A stretch of 64,000 nucleotides of DNA from Chromatiaceae bacterium (GTDB lineage Bacteria; Pseudomonadota; Gammaproteobacteria; Chromatiales; Chromatiaceae), in contig JADKCI010000004.1 of assembly GCA_016714645.1 (NCBI GenBank), forward strand, positions 1-64,000, read 5' to 3'. Positions 50,345 through 59,652 of this stretch are shown here, piece by piece. The notes under the pieces were generated by a model. That model ran no database searches and was not told the origin of the DNA. It worked only from the letters and a program-made list of their open reading frames with translations. Position numbers and translations under genes: made by a program. Position 1 is the first letter of the stretch. The number at the start of each line of letters is the position of its first letter.

Positions 50345-51124
50345 CTAGCGCCCGTCGGGACGAACGGTTTCCGGACCCGGGTCCTTGCGCAGCAGCAACA
50401 TGTAGTTGACGCCCAGATAGCGGCTGTAATGGAAGCTGCGGTTAAAGGGGTTGATACGCACGCCGGTGCGATGGAGGAGGGCGAAGGGCGCGCCGAGGCC
50501 GGCGGTGACCTCGGAGGGCTTGACGAGTTTTCGCCAGTGGTGAGTGCCCTTCGGCATCCAGCCCAGGATATATTCCGCGCCCAGGATGGCGATCAGGAAC
50601 GCCGCCCAGGTCCGGTTGATGGTGGCCACCACCATGAGGCCCCCCGGTCGGACCAGGGTGCCGCAGACCGACAGGAAGGCCGGCAGGTCTTTCACGTGCT
50701 CCACGACCTCCATGTTGAGCACGGCATCGAACTGGGCGCCACTGTCCGCGAGGGCCTCCGCGCTCGTCAGCCGGTAGTCTGGAGCCAGGCCGCTCTCCTG
50801 GGCGTGAATTTCGGCGACCCGGATATTCTTGCTCACCACGTCGATCCCCGTGACCTGGGCGCCGAGGCGTGCCAGGGACTCGCTCAGGATGCCGCCGCCG
50901 CAGCCGATATCCAGCAGCCGAAGGCCCGCCAGGGACCGCTCGCTAGTGGGATCGGTGCCAAAGGCCTGGGAGAGGCGATCGCGCAGGTAGCCGACGCGGA
51001 AGCCATTAAGCCGGTGCAGGGGCCAAAAAGGTCCGTTTGCATCCCACCAGCGGTGGGCCAGCTTCTCATAGTAGGCGACCTCGTCGGGATCGATGCTCGG
51101 GGCGCTCGGCGGTGGGGTCGTCAT
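50345..51124 (-). CDS. ubiG: ubiquinone biosynthesis O-methyltransferase
   Basis: Catalyses both O-methylations in ubiquinone synthesis. It is 259 residues from the ATG at 51122-51124. DPDEVAYYEKLAHRWWDANG, FWPLHRLN and LRLLDIGCGGGILSESLARL (SAM motif I) are diagnostic for UbiG, as are LNMEVVEHVKDLP and FLIAILGAEYILGWMPKGTH. The reading frame extends to 51286, but that extension is unlike the family. The convergent methyltransferase gene ends 47 bp away; the repeat between could end both transcripts. Confidence 0.95.
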   Translation of the reverse strand: MTTPPPSAPSIDPDEVAYYEKLAHRWWDANGPFWPLHRLNGFRVGYLRDRLSQAFGTDPTSERSLAGLRLLDIGCGGGILSESLARLGAQVTGIDVVSKNIRVAEIHAQESGLAPDYRLTSAEALADSGAQFDAVLNMEVVEHVKDLPAFLSVCGTLVRPGGLMVVATINRTWAAFLIAILGAEYILGWMPKGTHHWRKLVKPSEVTAGLGAPFALLHRTGVRINPFNRSFHYSRYLGVNYMLLLRKDPGPETVRPDGR

Positions 51125-51158
51125 GGTGGCTAAGGGCTCCGCTGCTGGCGGGTGGGGA

Positions 51159-51839
51159 TTAATCGCGAAAATCAGGGTCCGGGCCCTGTGGCCCGGGCGG
51201 GCCGGCTTCCCAGATCCGCACTGGGTCCAGTTCCCGCCAGCGATTGACGATCTGGCAGAACAGCTTGGCGGTCTGCTCCACGTCATAGATGGCGGCGTGG
51301 GCCTTGCTATTGTTCCAGCCTAGGCCGGCGACCTGAGCGGCGCGGGCCAGTACGGTCTGGCCAAAGACCAGCCCCGCCAGGGAGACGGTGTCGAAGACGC
51401 TGAAGGAATGAAAGGGGCTGTTCTTGAAGCTGTTGCGCTCCACCGCCGCCTTGAGGAAGCCGAGGTCGAAGGCGGCGTTGTGGCCGACCAGGATGGCCCG
51501 GTTGCAGCCGCTGCTTTTGACTGCCTTGCGGATGGGCAGCAGGATGCGGTTCAGCGCCTCCTGTTCGGGCACGGCGTCGCGGAAGGGGTGAAGGGGGTCG
51601 ATGCCGGTGAAGGCAAGGGCGCGCGGGTCGATCTCCGAGCCGAGAAAGGGCAGGACGTGGCAGGAAAGGGTGGCCCCGGGGAAGACGTGCCCACGCTCGT
51701 CCATGCGGATGACGCTGGCGGCGATCTCCAGCAGGGCATGGCGCTGGGGGTCGAAGCCGGCGGTTTCCACGTCCACCACCACCGGCAGGAAGCCGCGAAA
51801 GCGCCGGGCAATGGTGTGAAGCTGTTCTAGTTCGTTCAT
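51159..51839 (-). CDS. rnt: ribonuclease T
   Basis: A DEDDh 3'-5' exonuclease trimming tRNA and other stable RNA ends, acting as a dimer in the cytosol. Exo I is VVVDVETAGFDP (Asp, Glu), Exo II is VGHNAAFDLGFL (Asp) and Exo III is HAAIYDVEQTA (His, Asp), all present. 226 residues from the ATG at 51837-51839; a GTG two codons upstream (51845) is an alternative. It precedes ubiG in the same direction by 34 bp, so they may be co-transcribed. Confidence 0.95.
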   Translation of the reverse strand: MNELEQLHTIARRFRGFLPVVVDVETAGFDPQRHALLEIAASVIRMDERGHVFPGATLSCHVLPFLGSEIDPRALAFTGIDPLHPFRDAVPEQEALNRILLPIRKAVKSSGCNRAILVGHNAAFDLGFLKAAVERNSFKNSPFHSFSVFDTVSLAGLVFGQTVLARAAQVAGLGWNNSKAHAAIYDVEQTAKLFCQIVNRWRELDPVRIWEAGPPGPQGPDPDFRD

Positions 51840-52023
51840 GGGCACAGAATAAGAGTAGCGCCCTTAATTGCAAAGGCCTTTGCGGTCGGCCTCGCCGGGA
51901 TGCTGTCATCAAGCCTACCGGGAGGTCTTCACGGCGTCCCCCAACCGCCGCCACCCGACCCGACCCTGAAAACCGAAAAACTCCTATAGTGTCCGCCTGG
52001 AGAGGGATGGAGAGGGTGGCGCG

Positions 52024-52917
52024 ATGACAAATCCAGTGAATCCGGTTCCCAAGCCCCTGGCCCGCCTGGCCCGCCTGGCCGGGTTGGCCCTGTGGCTGCT
52101 GCTGTTCACCGCCGCTGGGGGTGAGCGCGCCCTCCTGTTCGAAATCAGCACGCCCGCGGCGCCTCCCTGCTATCTCTTCGGCACCCTCCATAGCGAGGAC
52201 CCGCGGGTGCTGGCACTGTCGCCCGCGACGCGGGACGCCTTCGAGGGGAGCCCTGTCTTTATCCTGGAGATGATCCCGGATGCCCAGGCGCTCGCCCGCT
52301 CTATGCAAATCATGGTCTACGGGGATGACCGCGACCTGGCGCGGGTGGCCGGGGCGCCGCTCTACGGGCGCCTGGTCGAGGCCGCGGCCGAGTTGGGCCT
52401 GCCCGAGGCGGCGATCCGGGGCCTCAAGCCCTGGGCGGCCGCCACCCTCCTGGGCCTGCCTCCGGCCCGGACGGGTGAATTCCTCGATATCCACCTCTAC
52501 CGGACGGCCCTGGCCACGGGTAAGGAGGTGATCGGCCTGGAGACCATCGAGGAGCAAGTCGCGGTCTTCGATAGCCTGGGCGAGGAGGATCAAATCCTCA
52601 TGCTGAAGGAGACTCTGGACACCCGGCACCAGCTGCCCCTGATCTTTGAGCGCATCCTCTCGGCCTATCTCGATCGGGATCTCACCGCTTTAGCGCGCCT
52701 CGGCGACGAGTACCTGGGCCAGGGCGACCCCGGGCTAGCGGAAAATTTCCGGCGCGCGGCCCTGGATGATCGCAACCTGCGCATGGCGGCGCGTCTGGAC
52801 GCCTATCTACGCGCGGGCGGCTGTTTTATCGCCATCGGCGCCCTGCACCTGCCGGGAGAAGATGGGCTTCTAGCGCGCCTTGGGCGGGCCGGCTTGCGGG
52901 TGCGGGCGGTGGATTGA
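52024..52917 (+). CDS. TraB/GumN family protein
   Basis: A 297-residue exported protein. A signal-like hydrophobic stretch (LAGLALWLLLFTAAGG) precedes the TraB/GumN domain, whose hallmarks are CYLFGTLHSEDPRVLAL near the start, GKEVIGLETIEEQVAVF in the middle and FIAIGALHLPGEDGLLARL near the end. The two GxxH motifs (GTLH and GALH) and the Glu of GLET are proposed catalytic or metal residues in this Tiki-like protease fold. The bacterial role is not settled. It stands alone. Confidence 0.88.
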   Translation: MTNPVNPVPKPLARLARLAGLALWLLLFTAAGGERALLFEISTPAAPPCYLFGTLHSEDPRVLALSPATRDAFEGSPVFILEMIPDAQALARSMQIMVYGDDRDLARVAGAPLYGRLVEAAAELGLPEAAIRGLKPWAAATLLGLPPARTGEFLDIHLYRTALATGKEVIGLETIEEQVAVFDSLGEEDQILMLKETLDTRHQLPLIFERILSAYLDRDLTALARLGDEYLGQGDPGLAENFRRAALDDRNLRMAARLDAYLRAGGCFIAIGALHLPGEDGLLARLGRAGLRVRAVD

Positions 52918-53300
52918 TGGGGCTCAATCGCACCCAGCTATCGGCCAGGGTTCCCAGTTAGGATGCCGATAACCTCTTGGTTGGGCGGTTGATAGGGTTG
53001 GGACCTTTCGTGGAAAGGCGCCGACTCGCCGTCTGTGCGCCTAGGCCGCCAGGGCGCCTCTGGGGCCTAGGGCGATTGAGTTGGATCCATAAACACCCTA
53101 TATTCCCTCCAAGGTTCAACAGTTGGCTGTCGGGTCATGGGTTTCGAATTTTTCCTCCTGGCTTGAGTCAGCCGGTGCGGACAGGGATCTACTGGCAAGT
53201 AGCCAAAACCGCAAGACAGGCATCCATTCTTCGTTGGGCTAACACCCTAAATCCAAGCCTTACCTGGCAATATTTCTGTCTGATAGCTTGTTGGGGAAAG
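52918..53300. other. 383-bp intergenic leader of the two-component operon
   Basis: No gene recognised. It contains the promoter candidate at 53076-53104 and a long AT-richer stretch just before the response-regulator start. The reading frame of the regulator is open back to 52977 but that extension has no family resemblance. Confidence 0.5.
53076..53104 (+). promoter_or_regulatory. candidate promoter of the two-component operon
   Basis: TTGAGT-N17-TATATT, ideal spacing and a good -10, about 195 nt upstream of the response-regulator ATG. The long leader makes a second, closer promoter possible. Confidence 0.35.
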
Positions 53301-53969
53301 ATGCGCGTACTCATCGTCGAAGATGACCCTCTGCTGGGGGCGGGACTGGTGACCGGACTCGGTCAAGATGGCTTTGCGGCGGACTGGCTGACCGCCGCCG
53401 AGCCTGCCCTGCATGCCCTGCGTCTCGAGCACTTTGACCTGCTGGTACTCGACCTGGGGTTGCCAGGGCAGGACGGTCTCTCGCTGTTGCGGGAGTTACG
53501 GCAGGAGGGTTCAACCTTGCCGGTGTTGATACTCACCGCCCGGGATTCCGTCGCGGAGAAGGTCGCTGGACTCAATGCGGGTGCCGATGACTATCTGGTC
53601 AAGCCCTGCGACCTGGACGAATTAAGTGCCCGGCTGCGCGCCCTCGCGAGGCGCGGTTGGGGTCGTCCCGCGCCTCTGTGCAGCGCGGGAGACCTGACCC
53701 TGGACGCCACCGCGCGGGTTGTGACCCTGGCTGGGCAAACCCTGACCTTGTCACCCCGGGAGTTCGACCTGCTTGAGGTCCTGATCTCTCACCCCGACCG
53801 GGTGGTGCTCCGGGCCCGCCTGGAGGCCAGCACTCAGGGCTGGCAGGGCGAGGTGGAGAGTAATTCACTGGAGGTCCACATCCATAATCTGCGGCGCAAG
53901 CTTGGGAAGGAACGGGTCCTGACGGTACGAGGCTTTGGTTACCAACTGGTCTCGGAGCCGACGTCTTGA
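53301..53969 (+). CDS. OmpR-family response regulator, QseB/PmrA-like
   Basis: A 222-residue regulator. The receiver domain has VEDDPLLGAGL with the acidic pocket, phospho-acceptor Asp51 in LVLDLGLPGQDGL, and the conserved Lys in DDYLVKPCDL. The C-terminal winged helix ends LEVHIHNLRRKLG and TVRGFGYQL, the OmpR-type DNA-binding domain. The receiver resembles QseB/PmrA. Exact CTTAAG-N5-CTTAAG boxes, the PmrA/QseB-type site, precede both cytochrome genes downstream. It overlaps the kinase gene by 4 nt (TTGA). Confidence 0.92.
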   Translation: MRVLIVEDDPLLGAGLVTGLGQDGFAADWLTAAEPALHALRLEHFDLLVLDLGLPGQDGLSLLRELRQEGSTLPVLILTARDSVAEKVAGLNAGADDYLVKPCDLDELSARLRALARRGWGRPAPLCSAGDLTLDATARVVTLAGQTLTLSPREFDLLEVLISHPDRVVLRARLEASTQGWQGEVESNSLEVHIHNLRRKLGKERVLTVRGFGYQLVSEPTS

Positions 53970-55354
53970 ACTCCATCCGGCAACGACTGATGCTGTCCCT
54001 GTTTGGCCTTTGGATCGCGGTCTGGGCCGCGGTGGCCATGGTCGCCTTCGAACGCTCCGGTCATGAGGTTGACGAACTCCTGGATGCCCAGATGGCCCAA
54101 ACCGCCCATGTCCTACGTAATCTCAGTTCCGGTGGGCCTCCGTCCGGGATGATCGCGGCCCCCCAGGCCTTGTCCACGGTGGGTCACCCCTACGAGGCGA
54201 AGCTGAGCTTCCAACGCTGGCAGGGGGACCATCTGAAGGCGAGCTTCGGCGCGGCGCCATCCGCGCCCTTGGCGCAGACGATGGGATTTTCGGACCAGGT
54301 GCTGGCGGGTACCTCCTGGCGGGTTTTCGGGCTGCCAGGCACCCGCCCCGACGAGGTCCTGTTCGTGGCCCAGGATTATTCGATCCGCAAGGAGTTGGTT
54401 GATTATCTGACCATTCACGCCTTGAAGCCCATCCTCTGGTCCCTGCCGCTCAGTATGCTGCTGATCTGGCTGGCGGTGAGTGACGGTCTTGGCCCCCTGT
54501 ACCGCCTTGCCAGAAGTATTACCCGCCGCTCGGCGGATCGTTTGGGGCCGATCGACGGGGAGGGTGTCCCAGTGGAGATCCGCCCGCTCACCGAGGCCCT
54601 CAATGGCCTCATGGAGCGGCTCGACGAGGCGCTGGCCATGGAGCGGCGCTTTGCCGCCGATGCCTCCCATGAATTGCGCACCCCCTTCGCAATCATCCGC
54701 ACGCACGCCCAAATCGCCCAGCGCAGCGGCGATCCCGCCGAACGTCGCCAAGCCCTCGATAACCTGATCCTGGGGGTGGACCGGGCGACCCGCCTGATCG
54801 CCCAACTCCTGATTCTAGCCCGGCTCCAGGGCGAGTCTCAGCAGGTGGAGCAGGGTGTCTCATCCCTCGCGGGGGCCGTTAGCCGGGCCGTGGCGCACCA
54901 GCAGGCCGCCGCGCAGAGCCGGTCGATCAGCCTGACCGCCCTGGTACCCGAGGGTCTCTACAGCGTGGTCGCGGTGCCTGGGGAGGTGCTGGGCACTCTG
55001 GTCGGCAATCTCGTGGAGAACGGGGTCAAGTACACGCCGCCGCGGGGCTGGGTCCAGGTGGCATTAGTACCGGAGCGGGGCTGGCTCCTGCTGCGGGTGA
55101 CCGACTCCGGCCCTGGCATCCCACCCGCCAACAGGGAGCGGGTCTTCGACCGCTTCTATCGCCAGCCTGGTCAATCCCAGGGAGGGGCGGGTCTGGGGCT
55201 CTCCATTGTACGGCGCATCTGCACCATGTACGGTCTGGGAATCGAGTTGCGGGAAGGGGCGGAGGGGGTGGGCCTGGCGGTTGAGGTGCGCTTCCCCTTG
55301 TCTTCCGACTCCCGGCCCTCAGCCCCCTTGGGTGTCGTGGAAAAAGGGTCTTAA
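53966..55354 (+). CDS. sensor histidine kinase, QseC/PmrB-like
   Basis: A 462-residue membrane kinase with a TTG start overlapping the regulator's stop. Helix 1 is near residues 8-30 and helix 2 near 150-172, enclosing a ~120-residue periplasmic sensor; a HAMP-like linker follows. His235 in FAADASHELRTPFAIIRTH is the phosphorylated residue. The ATPase has N (GNLVENGVKYTPP), G1 (DSGPGIPP) and G2 (GGAGLGLSIV) boxes. The signal is unknown; redox state or an extracellular electron acceptor would suit the regulated cytochromes. Its stop codon lies inside the first regulatory box. Confidence 0.92.
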   Translation: MNSIRQRLMLSLFGLWIAVWAAVAMVAFERSGHEVDELLDAQMAQTAHVLRNLSSGGPPSGMIAAPQALSTVGHPYEAKLSFQRWQGDHLKASFGAAPSAPLAQTMGFSDQVLAGTSWRVFGLPGTRPDEVLFVAQDYSIRKELVDYLTIHALKPILWSLPLSMLLIWLAVSDGLGPLYRLARSITRRSADRLGPIDGEGVPVEIRPLTEALNGLMERLDEALAMERRFAADASHELRTPFAIIRTHAQIAQRSGDPAERRQALDNLILGVDRATRLIAQLLILARLQGESQQVEQGVSSLAGAVSRAVAHQQAAAQSRSISLTALVPEGLYSVVAVPGEVLGTLVGNLVENGVKYTPPRGWVQVALVPERGWLLLRVTDSGPGIPPANRERVFDRFYRQPGQSQGGAGLGLSIVRRICTMYGLGIELREGAEGVGLAVEVRFPLSSDSRPSAPLGVVEKGS

Positions 55355-55383
55355 GGTTTTCTTAAGCCTCCCGGTTGTACTGT
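55350..55383 (+). promoter_or_regulatory. PmrA/QseB-type box and promoter of the 9-haem cytochrome
   Basis: CTTAAG-GTTTT-CTTAAG (55350-55366) overlaps the kinase stop codon. After 11 nt comes TACTGT (55378-55383), a plausible -10, so the box covers the -35 region as in activation by OmpR-type regulators. The same arrangement recurs at 59552. A GGCGGT-A-ACCGCC hairpin follows at 55396-55408. Confidence 0.7.
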
Positions 55384-55450
55384 GACCATGCATGTGGCGG
55401 TAACCGCCGCCAAGAATAATGATCCACAGCCCACCCAAGAGGAGAGGCAG

Positions 55451-58400
55451 ATGACCAACCCCCAACCACGGCGCCACAAGCGCTACTCCCTTAGCTCCGA
55501 TCAAGCCCCCCCAGGACCATCCAAGGCGCAGCATGGCTTGGGTCTCGAGCTGTCCATGGCTGGCTTGGTTCGAAGCAACTCCATCCCCTTGGGGGTGGCA
55601 CTATCCATTGGGCTGGCGTTGGCGTGGCCGGCCGTAGGCTCGGCGGCATCCTGTACCATCTCGCCCAGCAACCCGACTATCAACATGGCCGGGAGCGTTT
55701 CCTGGTCCGCCACTTACAGCGGTTTCTCGAGGTCGCCGACCTACGCCTGGACCTTCCCGGGCGGCAACCCCGCCAGCAGCACCAGCGCCACCCGCAGCGT
55801 CAGCTATGCCAATGCCGGGGCCTCCACCACCAGCCTGAAGCTGACCCGAGGGGGCACCAGCGCGACCTGTACGTCCACGGTCACGGTCCGGGATACCAAG
55901 GCCCCGACGGTCCCCGGGGGTCTCACCGCCACGCTCGCCGGTGCCACCCAGGTCAACCTGGCCTGGTCCGCCTCGACGGATAACGTCGCGGTCACCGGCT
56001 ACCGTGTCGAGCGCTGCACCGGTGCGTCCTGTACCAACTTCGCCCAGATCGCCACCCCGACCACCGCCAGCTACAGCAACACCGGCCTCACCGCCGGCAC
56101 CACCTACCGCTACCGGGTACGGGCGGCGGATGCGGCGGCCAACTTGAGCGCCTACTCCAGCACTGTCAACGCCACCACCCCGGCGGGCGATACCACGAAG
56201 CCAAACGTGTCCATCTCCACCCCGACCCCCGGGCCCTACCACGCCCCGGGCATCGTGCCCGTCAATGCCACCGCTACCGATAACGTCGGTGTCACCAAGG
56301 TCGAGTTTTACGACGGGGCCACGCTCCAGGGGACCGATACCAGCACTCCCTACAGCTACAACTGGTCCATCGTCGCCAGCGATGCCGGAACTAGCCATAA
56401 CTGGACCGCCAAGGCCTACGACGCGGCCGGCAATGTCGGTACCACCGCAGCGCTTAGCCTGACCGTGGCGCCCCAGGCCCCCCACGTCTCCATCAACTCC
56501 ACCAGCCAGAACGCGCTGGATGTGGGTGTGGACCCCTACACCGTCGGCGCCGTGACCGAGGGTCCCAAGCCGAAGAGCGCCAATTCCCTGAGCCCTACCG
56601 CCGGAACCGGCACTACCGGCTATCAGGTGGTCGCCATCAACGATCTCGGCATGCACTGCGGAGATCTAGACACCCGCGTCTCCAGCATCCTGCCGCCTTT
56701 CCAGGTCCTGCTCGCTCAGGTCATTCAGAAGGGGGCCAAGCCCGTCATTCTCGACAAAACCCAGGCCAGTGTGACCTACACCGCCGCCTCCAACGCCAAT
56801 GACCCGATCCTCGGCAAACCGCTGGATCCGGGCACCGGCTATCCCTTCACCGGCCTGACCGGCAGCGGCGAAGTCTTCAAGACCAACTTCTGGTCGGTCG
56901 CCTTCAACGCCTACGACCCCTTCTACCCCCCAGGCGTGCTGGCCAGCTTCTACGATCCCAACAACCCGGCCAACAACGCGGACGACAGCCTGCCGGTGCC
57001 CAACGTCGAGGATCTTTATATAGGCCCCGATGGGCTGGTCAACAGTGGGGATGAATTTCTCTCCGCCGTCCAGCATGCCATGCCCGGTATCGCCAACCCC
57101 TACCTGGCCAACGCCGCTCAAACGGCGGAGGAGCACTACGGCGACAAGCCCTTCTTCGTCAACTTCCCCTTCGGCTATGTGGCCAACGGCGTGAACTGGT
57201 TCGAAGGGGCCGGTGTGCCGTTCGCCGCCTTCGATGACTTCGGGCGTGAGAATCCCTACCCGCTGGTGCGGGTCCAGGCCAAGAACAATACCGGGACCGT
57301 ACTGGCCACCGTCGATACCGTCCTGCCAATTTCCGGCGAGGCCAGTTGCAAAAACTGTCACGGCGACCCGGTGGATGTGCCCGACAGCCTGCACCCGGGC
57401 GCGGCCAATGCCAAGCTGATCGCCGCTGGACTGCCGGTGGCGAGCAGTCTGGCCGACCCCCTTGAGGGGACGGATGTGCCTATCGCCGTGAGCGTGGAGT
57501 ACGCCACCGACATCAACGTCCTGCGTCTACATGACGTCATGCACGGTGCGGCCTACCGCGATACCACGGGTGCGGTCACCGCCTGTAACGGCATCACCTC
57601 CGCCACCCCCAACGGTAACGCCAACTGCCTGACTAATCGGGCGCTCGACCAGGGCAAGTCGGTGGTCTGTCAGGTCTGCCACTACACCCCGGCCCTGGAC
57701 CTGGCCCAGTTCGGCCCCCTCGGTGGTGATGCGGCCAACCCGGATGCCGCCGCTAACGGTCGGGTGCAGCGCATCCAGAAGAGTAACTCCCGCGTCCTGC
57801 ACATGGCCCACTCGAAACAGACCACGCTGTTTCCGGCCATGCCCGCCCCGACCGCCGACAGCGCCGCCACCGGCCTGCCCGGCAACCAGGCCGCCCGCGA
57901 GGCCGTGCTCGAACAGACCTGTTACCAGTGCCATCCCGGTACCAACACCAAGTGCATGCGTGGGGCCATGGCCGACGGCGGCATGGTCTGTCAGGACTGT
58001 CACGGAGAACTGGCCCAGGTTGGTAACGACTTCACTGCCAACGTCACCGCCGCCCAGCCCTTCCCGGCCGGGGCCGACCTGACCAAACGCGTGCCCTGGG
58101 CCAACGAGCCCGGCTGCGGGTCTTGCCACACGGGGGATGCCACCAGCAACATGGCTACCGCCGCTGGGACCGCGGTCAATGGCTACGACACCAACGGCAA
58201 TGCCGACGGTATCCGCCTGATCCGCGCCTATCTCAACAACGACGCCAATGCCAAGCCCATCGTTCCGGCCAACAAGCGCTTCGCGGAGAATACCATCGCC
58301 GCGAGCTTCAATGGCTTTGCCAACCCGGGGGCCGGCAACCAGAAACTTTACCGCGTCAGCACGGGTCATGGTGGGGTCATGTGCGAGGGCTGCCATGGGG

Positions 58401-58801
58401 CGACTCATGCGGAGTGGGACGCCGACAGTTCGCCCTTGCAGAACGACAACGTCACCGGCAACCAACTCCAAGGCCATTCCGGAACCGTGAGTGAGTGCAG
58501 CACCTGCCACACCACCAGTGCCATGTCCGCCAGCACCCAGGGCGGCCCGCACGGCATGCACCTGGTCAACGATAGCCGCTTCTGGAAGCAGTCGCACAAG
58601 GACATGGCCAAGGCCGAGAACGGCAAGACGGGGGGCGGGACCTGCGGGGCCTGCCACGGGGCGGATCACCTGGGTACCGTCCTGTCGCGTACCCCTGTCG
58701 ATCGCAGCTTCAGTGTGGAGGGGACCAACCGTACCCTGCTGGCCGGCGATCCGGTGAGCTGCGGCCTCTGCCACAGCGTGAGCAAGAGCTTCGGGCAGTA
58801 A
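55451..58801 (+). CDS. multihaem c-type cytochrome with Ig-like and FN3 domains (9 haems)
   Basis: A 1116-residue exported electron carrier. A long n-region precedes the signal helix (LGVALSIGLALAWPAVGSAA). Three beta-sandwich domains follow: PKD/Ig-like (~70-155), fibronectin III (~157-255) and Ig-like (~260-355). A region with NDLGMHCGDLDT comes next. Nine CXXCH haem sites follow: CKNCH, CQVCH, CYQCH, CQDCH, CGSCH, CEGCH, CSTCH, CGACH, CGLCH. The adhesive domains and haems suggest a cell-surface or outer-membrane role in extracellular electron transfer, inferred. I start at ATG 55451 behind GGAGAGG; in-frame codons to 55382 overlap the promoter. Confidence 0.85.
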   Translation: MTNPQPRRHKRYSLSSDQAPPGPSKAQHGLGLELSMAGLVRSNSIPLGVALSIGLALAWPAVGSAASCTISPSNPTINMAGSVSWSATYSGFSRSPTYAWTFPGGNPASSTSATRSVSYANAGASTTSLKLTRGGTSATCTSTVTVRDTKAPTVPGGLTATLAGATQVNLAWSASTDNVAVTGYRVERCTGASCTNFAQIATPTTASYSNTGLTAGTTYRYRVRAADAAANLSAYSSTVNATTPAGDTTKPNVSISTPTPGPYHAPGIVPVNATATDNVGVTKVEFYDGATLQGTDTSTPYSYNWSIVASDAGTSHNWTAKAYDAAGNVGTTAALSLTVAPQAPHVSINSTSQNALDVGVDPYTVGAVTEGPKPKSANSLSPTAGTGTTGYQVVAINDLGMHCGDLDTRVSSILPPFQVLLAQVIQKGAKPVILDKTQASVTYTAASNANDPILGKPLDPGTGYPFTGLTGSGEVFKTNFWSVAFNAYDPFYPPGVLASFYDPNNPANNADDSLPVPNVEDLYIGPDGLVNSGDEFLSAVQHAMPGIANPYLANAAQTAEEHYGDKPFFVNFPFGYVANGVNWFEGAGVPFAAFDDFGRENPYPLVRVQAKNNTGTVLATVDTVLPISGEASCKNCHGDPVDVPDSLHPGAANAKLIAAGLPVASSLADPLEGTDVPIAVSVEYATDINVLRLHDVMHGAAYRDTTGAVTACNGITSATPNGNANCLTNRALDQGKSVVCQVCHYTPALDLAQFGPLGGDAANPDAAANGRVQRIQKSNSRVLHMAHSKQTTLFPAMPAPTADSAATGLPGNQAAREAVLEQTCYQCHPGTNTKCMRGAMADGGMVCQDCHGELAQVGNDFTANVTAAQPFPAGADLTKRVPWANEPGCGSCHTGDATSNMATAAGTAVNGYDTNGNADGIRLIRAYLNNDANAKPIVPANKRFAENTIAASFNGFANPGAGNQKLYRVSTGHGGVMCEGCHGATHAEWDADSSPLQNDNVTGNQLQGHSGTVSECSTCHTTSAMSASTQGGPHGMHLVNDSRFWKQSHKDMAKAENGKTGGGTCGACHGADHLGTVLSRTPVDRSFSVEGTNRTLLAGDPVSCGLCHSVSKSFGQ

Positions 58802-58854
58802 TCCAACAACTTTCCTAGGTAGGCGCGACGGCATCTGGCAGATGCCGCGCACTT

Positions 58855-58892
58855 GGGCCCCACCCGGGCAACCGGGCGGGGCCCGTTTTTTT
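58855..58892 (+). terminator. Rho-independent terminator after the 9-haem cytochrome gene
   Basis: GGGCCCC-A-CCCGG and CCGGG-C-GGGGCCC form a 12-bp stem with one mismatch and a GCAA-type loop, followed by seven T. A classic strong terminator, 53 nt after the stop codon. Confidence 0.88.
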
Positions 58893-58922
58893 GGCTCGCT
58901 CTAATCTCTGGAGGAACTAGCC

Positions 58923-59459
58923 ATGCCTAACGCCCAACGCCTGATAACCCTCGGCCTGGTTCTGGCCGTCAGTCTGGCCCTACCCTGTTGGGCCGGAGAG
59001 TTGCGCCCCCTGGAAGCCAGGGACGCCCCCGCCTTGGAACTGCCAGACCTGGGCGGGGCTATGCATCGCCTCGCCGACTGGCGTGGTCAGGTGATCCTGC
59101 TCAACTTCTGGGCCAGTTGGTGCCAACCCTGCGTGGCGGAGATGCCGGGGATCCAGCGCCTGGAGGAGCGGATGCGGGGTCGCGGCTTCGTTGTCGTTGG
59201 CGTCAACGTGGCGGAGACCCAGCGGCGAGCGACCCGGAGTGTGGAGCAAATGGGGCTCGGTTTCCCGGTCCTGCTGGACGCCGAGGGTGGGACCTTTCAC
59301 GCCTGGGGTGGCAAGGGCCTGCCCACCAGCGCCCTGATCGACCGCCAGGGCCGCTTGCGGTATGTCGGGCTGGGACCCCTGGAGTGGGACGGGGCCGAGG
59401 CCTTGGGGCGGGTCGAGTCTCTCCTCGAAGAGCCCGTCTCCGCCGGGGACGGCGGTTGA
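58923..59459 (+). CDS. TlpA/ResA-like periplasmic thiol-disulfide oxidoreductase
   Basis: A 178-residue thioredoxin-fold protein with a signal peptide (LGLVLAVSLALPCWA, then GELRPL). The active site is WCQPC (Cys67, Cys70) within LLNFWASWCQPCVAEMPGIQ, and the cis-Pro appears in GKGLPTSALID. Such proteins keep haem-binding cysteines reduced in the periplasm so that c-type haems can be attached. Placement between two multihaem cytochrome genes, with about 19 haem sites in total, strongly suggests that service role. Ribosome site GGAGG. Confidence 0.9.
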   Translation: MPNAQRLITLGLVLAVSLALPCWAGELRPLEARDAPALELPDLGGAMHRLADWRGQVILLNFWASWCQPCVAEMPGIQRLEERMRGRGFVVVGVNVAETQRRATRSVEQMGLGFPVLLDAEGGTFHAWGGKGLPTSALIDRQGRLRYVGLGPLEWDGAEALGRVESLLEEPVSAGDGG

Positions 59460-59551
59460 ACCGAGGGGGGCGGATGGGCAGGCACTTGGGGGGGGCCCTT
59501 GTCTTCCCGCTTTCAAGCTTCATATAAAGCAAATTGTTTTGAGGAACTGAA

Positions 59552-59585
59552 CTTAAGGTTTTCTTAAGCCTCCCGGTTGTACTGT
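59552..59585 (+). promoter_or_regulatory. PmrA/QseB-type box and promoter of the PKD cytochrome
   Basis: A second exact CTTAAG-GTTTT-CTTAAG (59552-59568) with TACTGT at 59580-59585, in the same spacing as at 55350. The whole 104 bp from the box to the bases before the start codon is a duplicate of 55350-55453, including the GGCGGT-A-ACCGCC hairpin (59598-59610). Confidence 0.7.
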
Positions 59586-59652
59586 GATCATGCAGTTGGC
59601 GGTAACCGCCTTCGCGACCAATGATCCACAGCCCACCCCAAAGGAGAGGCAG

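Noticed and set aside
55382..55450. Upstream in-frame codons as the start of the 9-haem cytochrome
   Set aside because: They overlap the predicted -10 and have no ribosome site, while GGAGAGG precedes the ATG at 55451; the same holds for 59584-59652.
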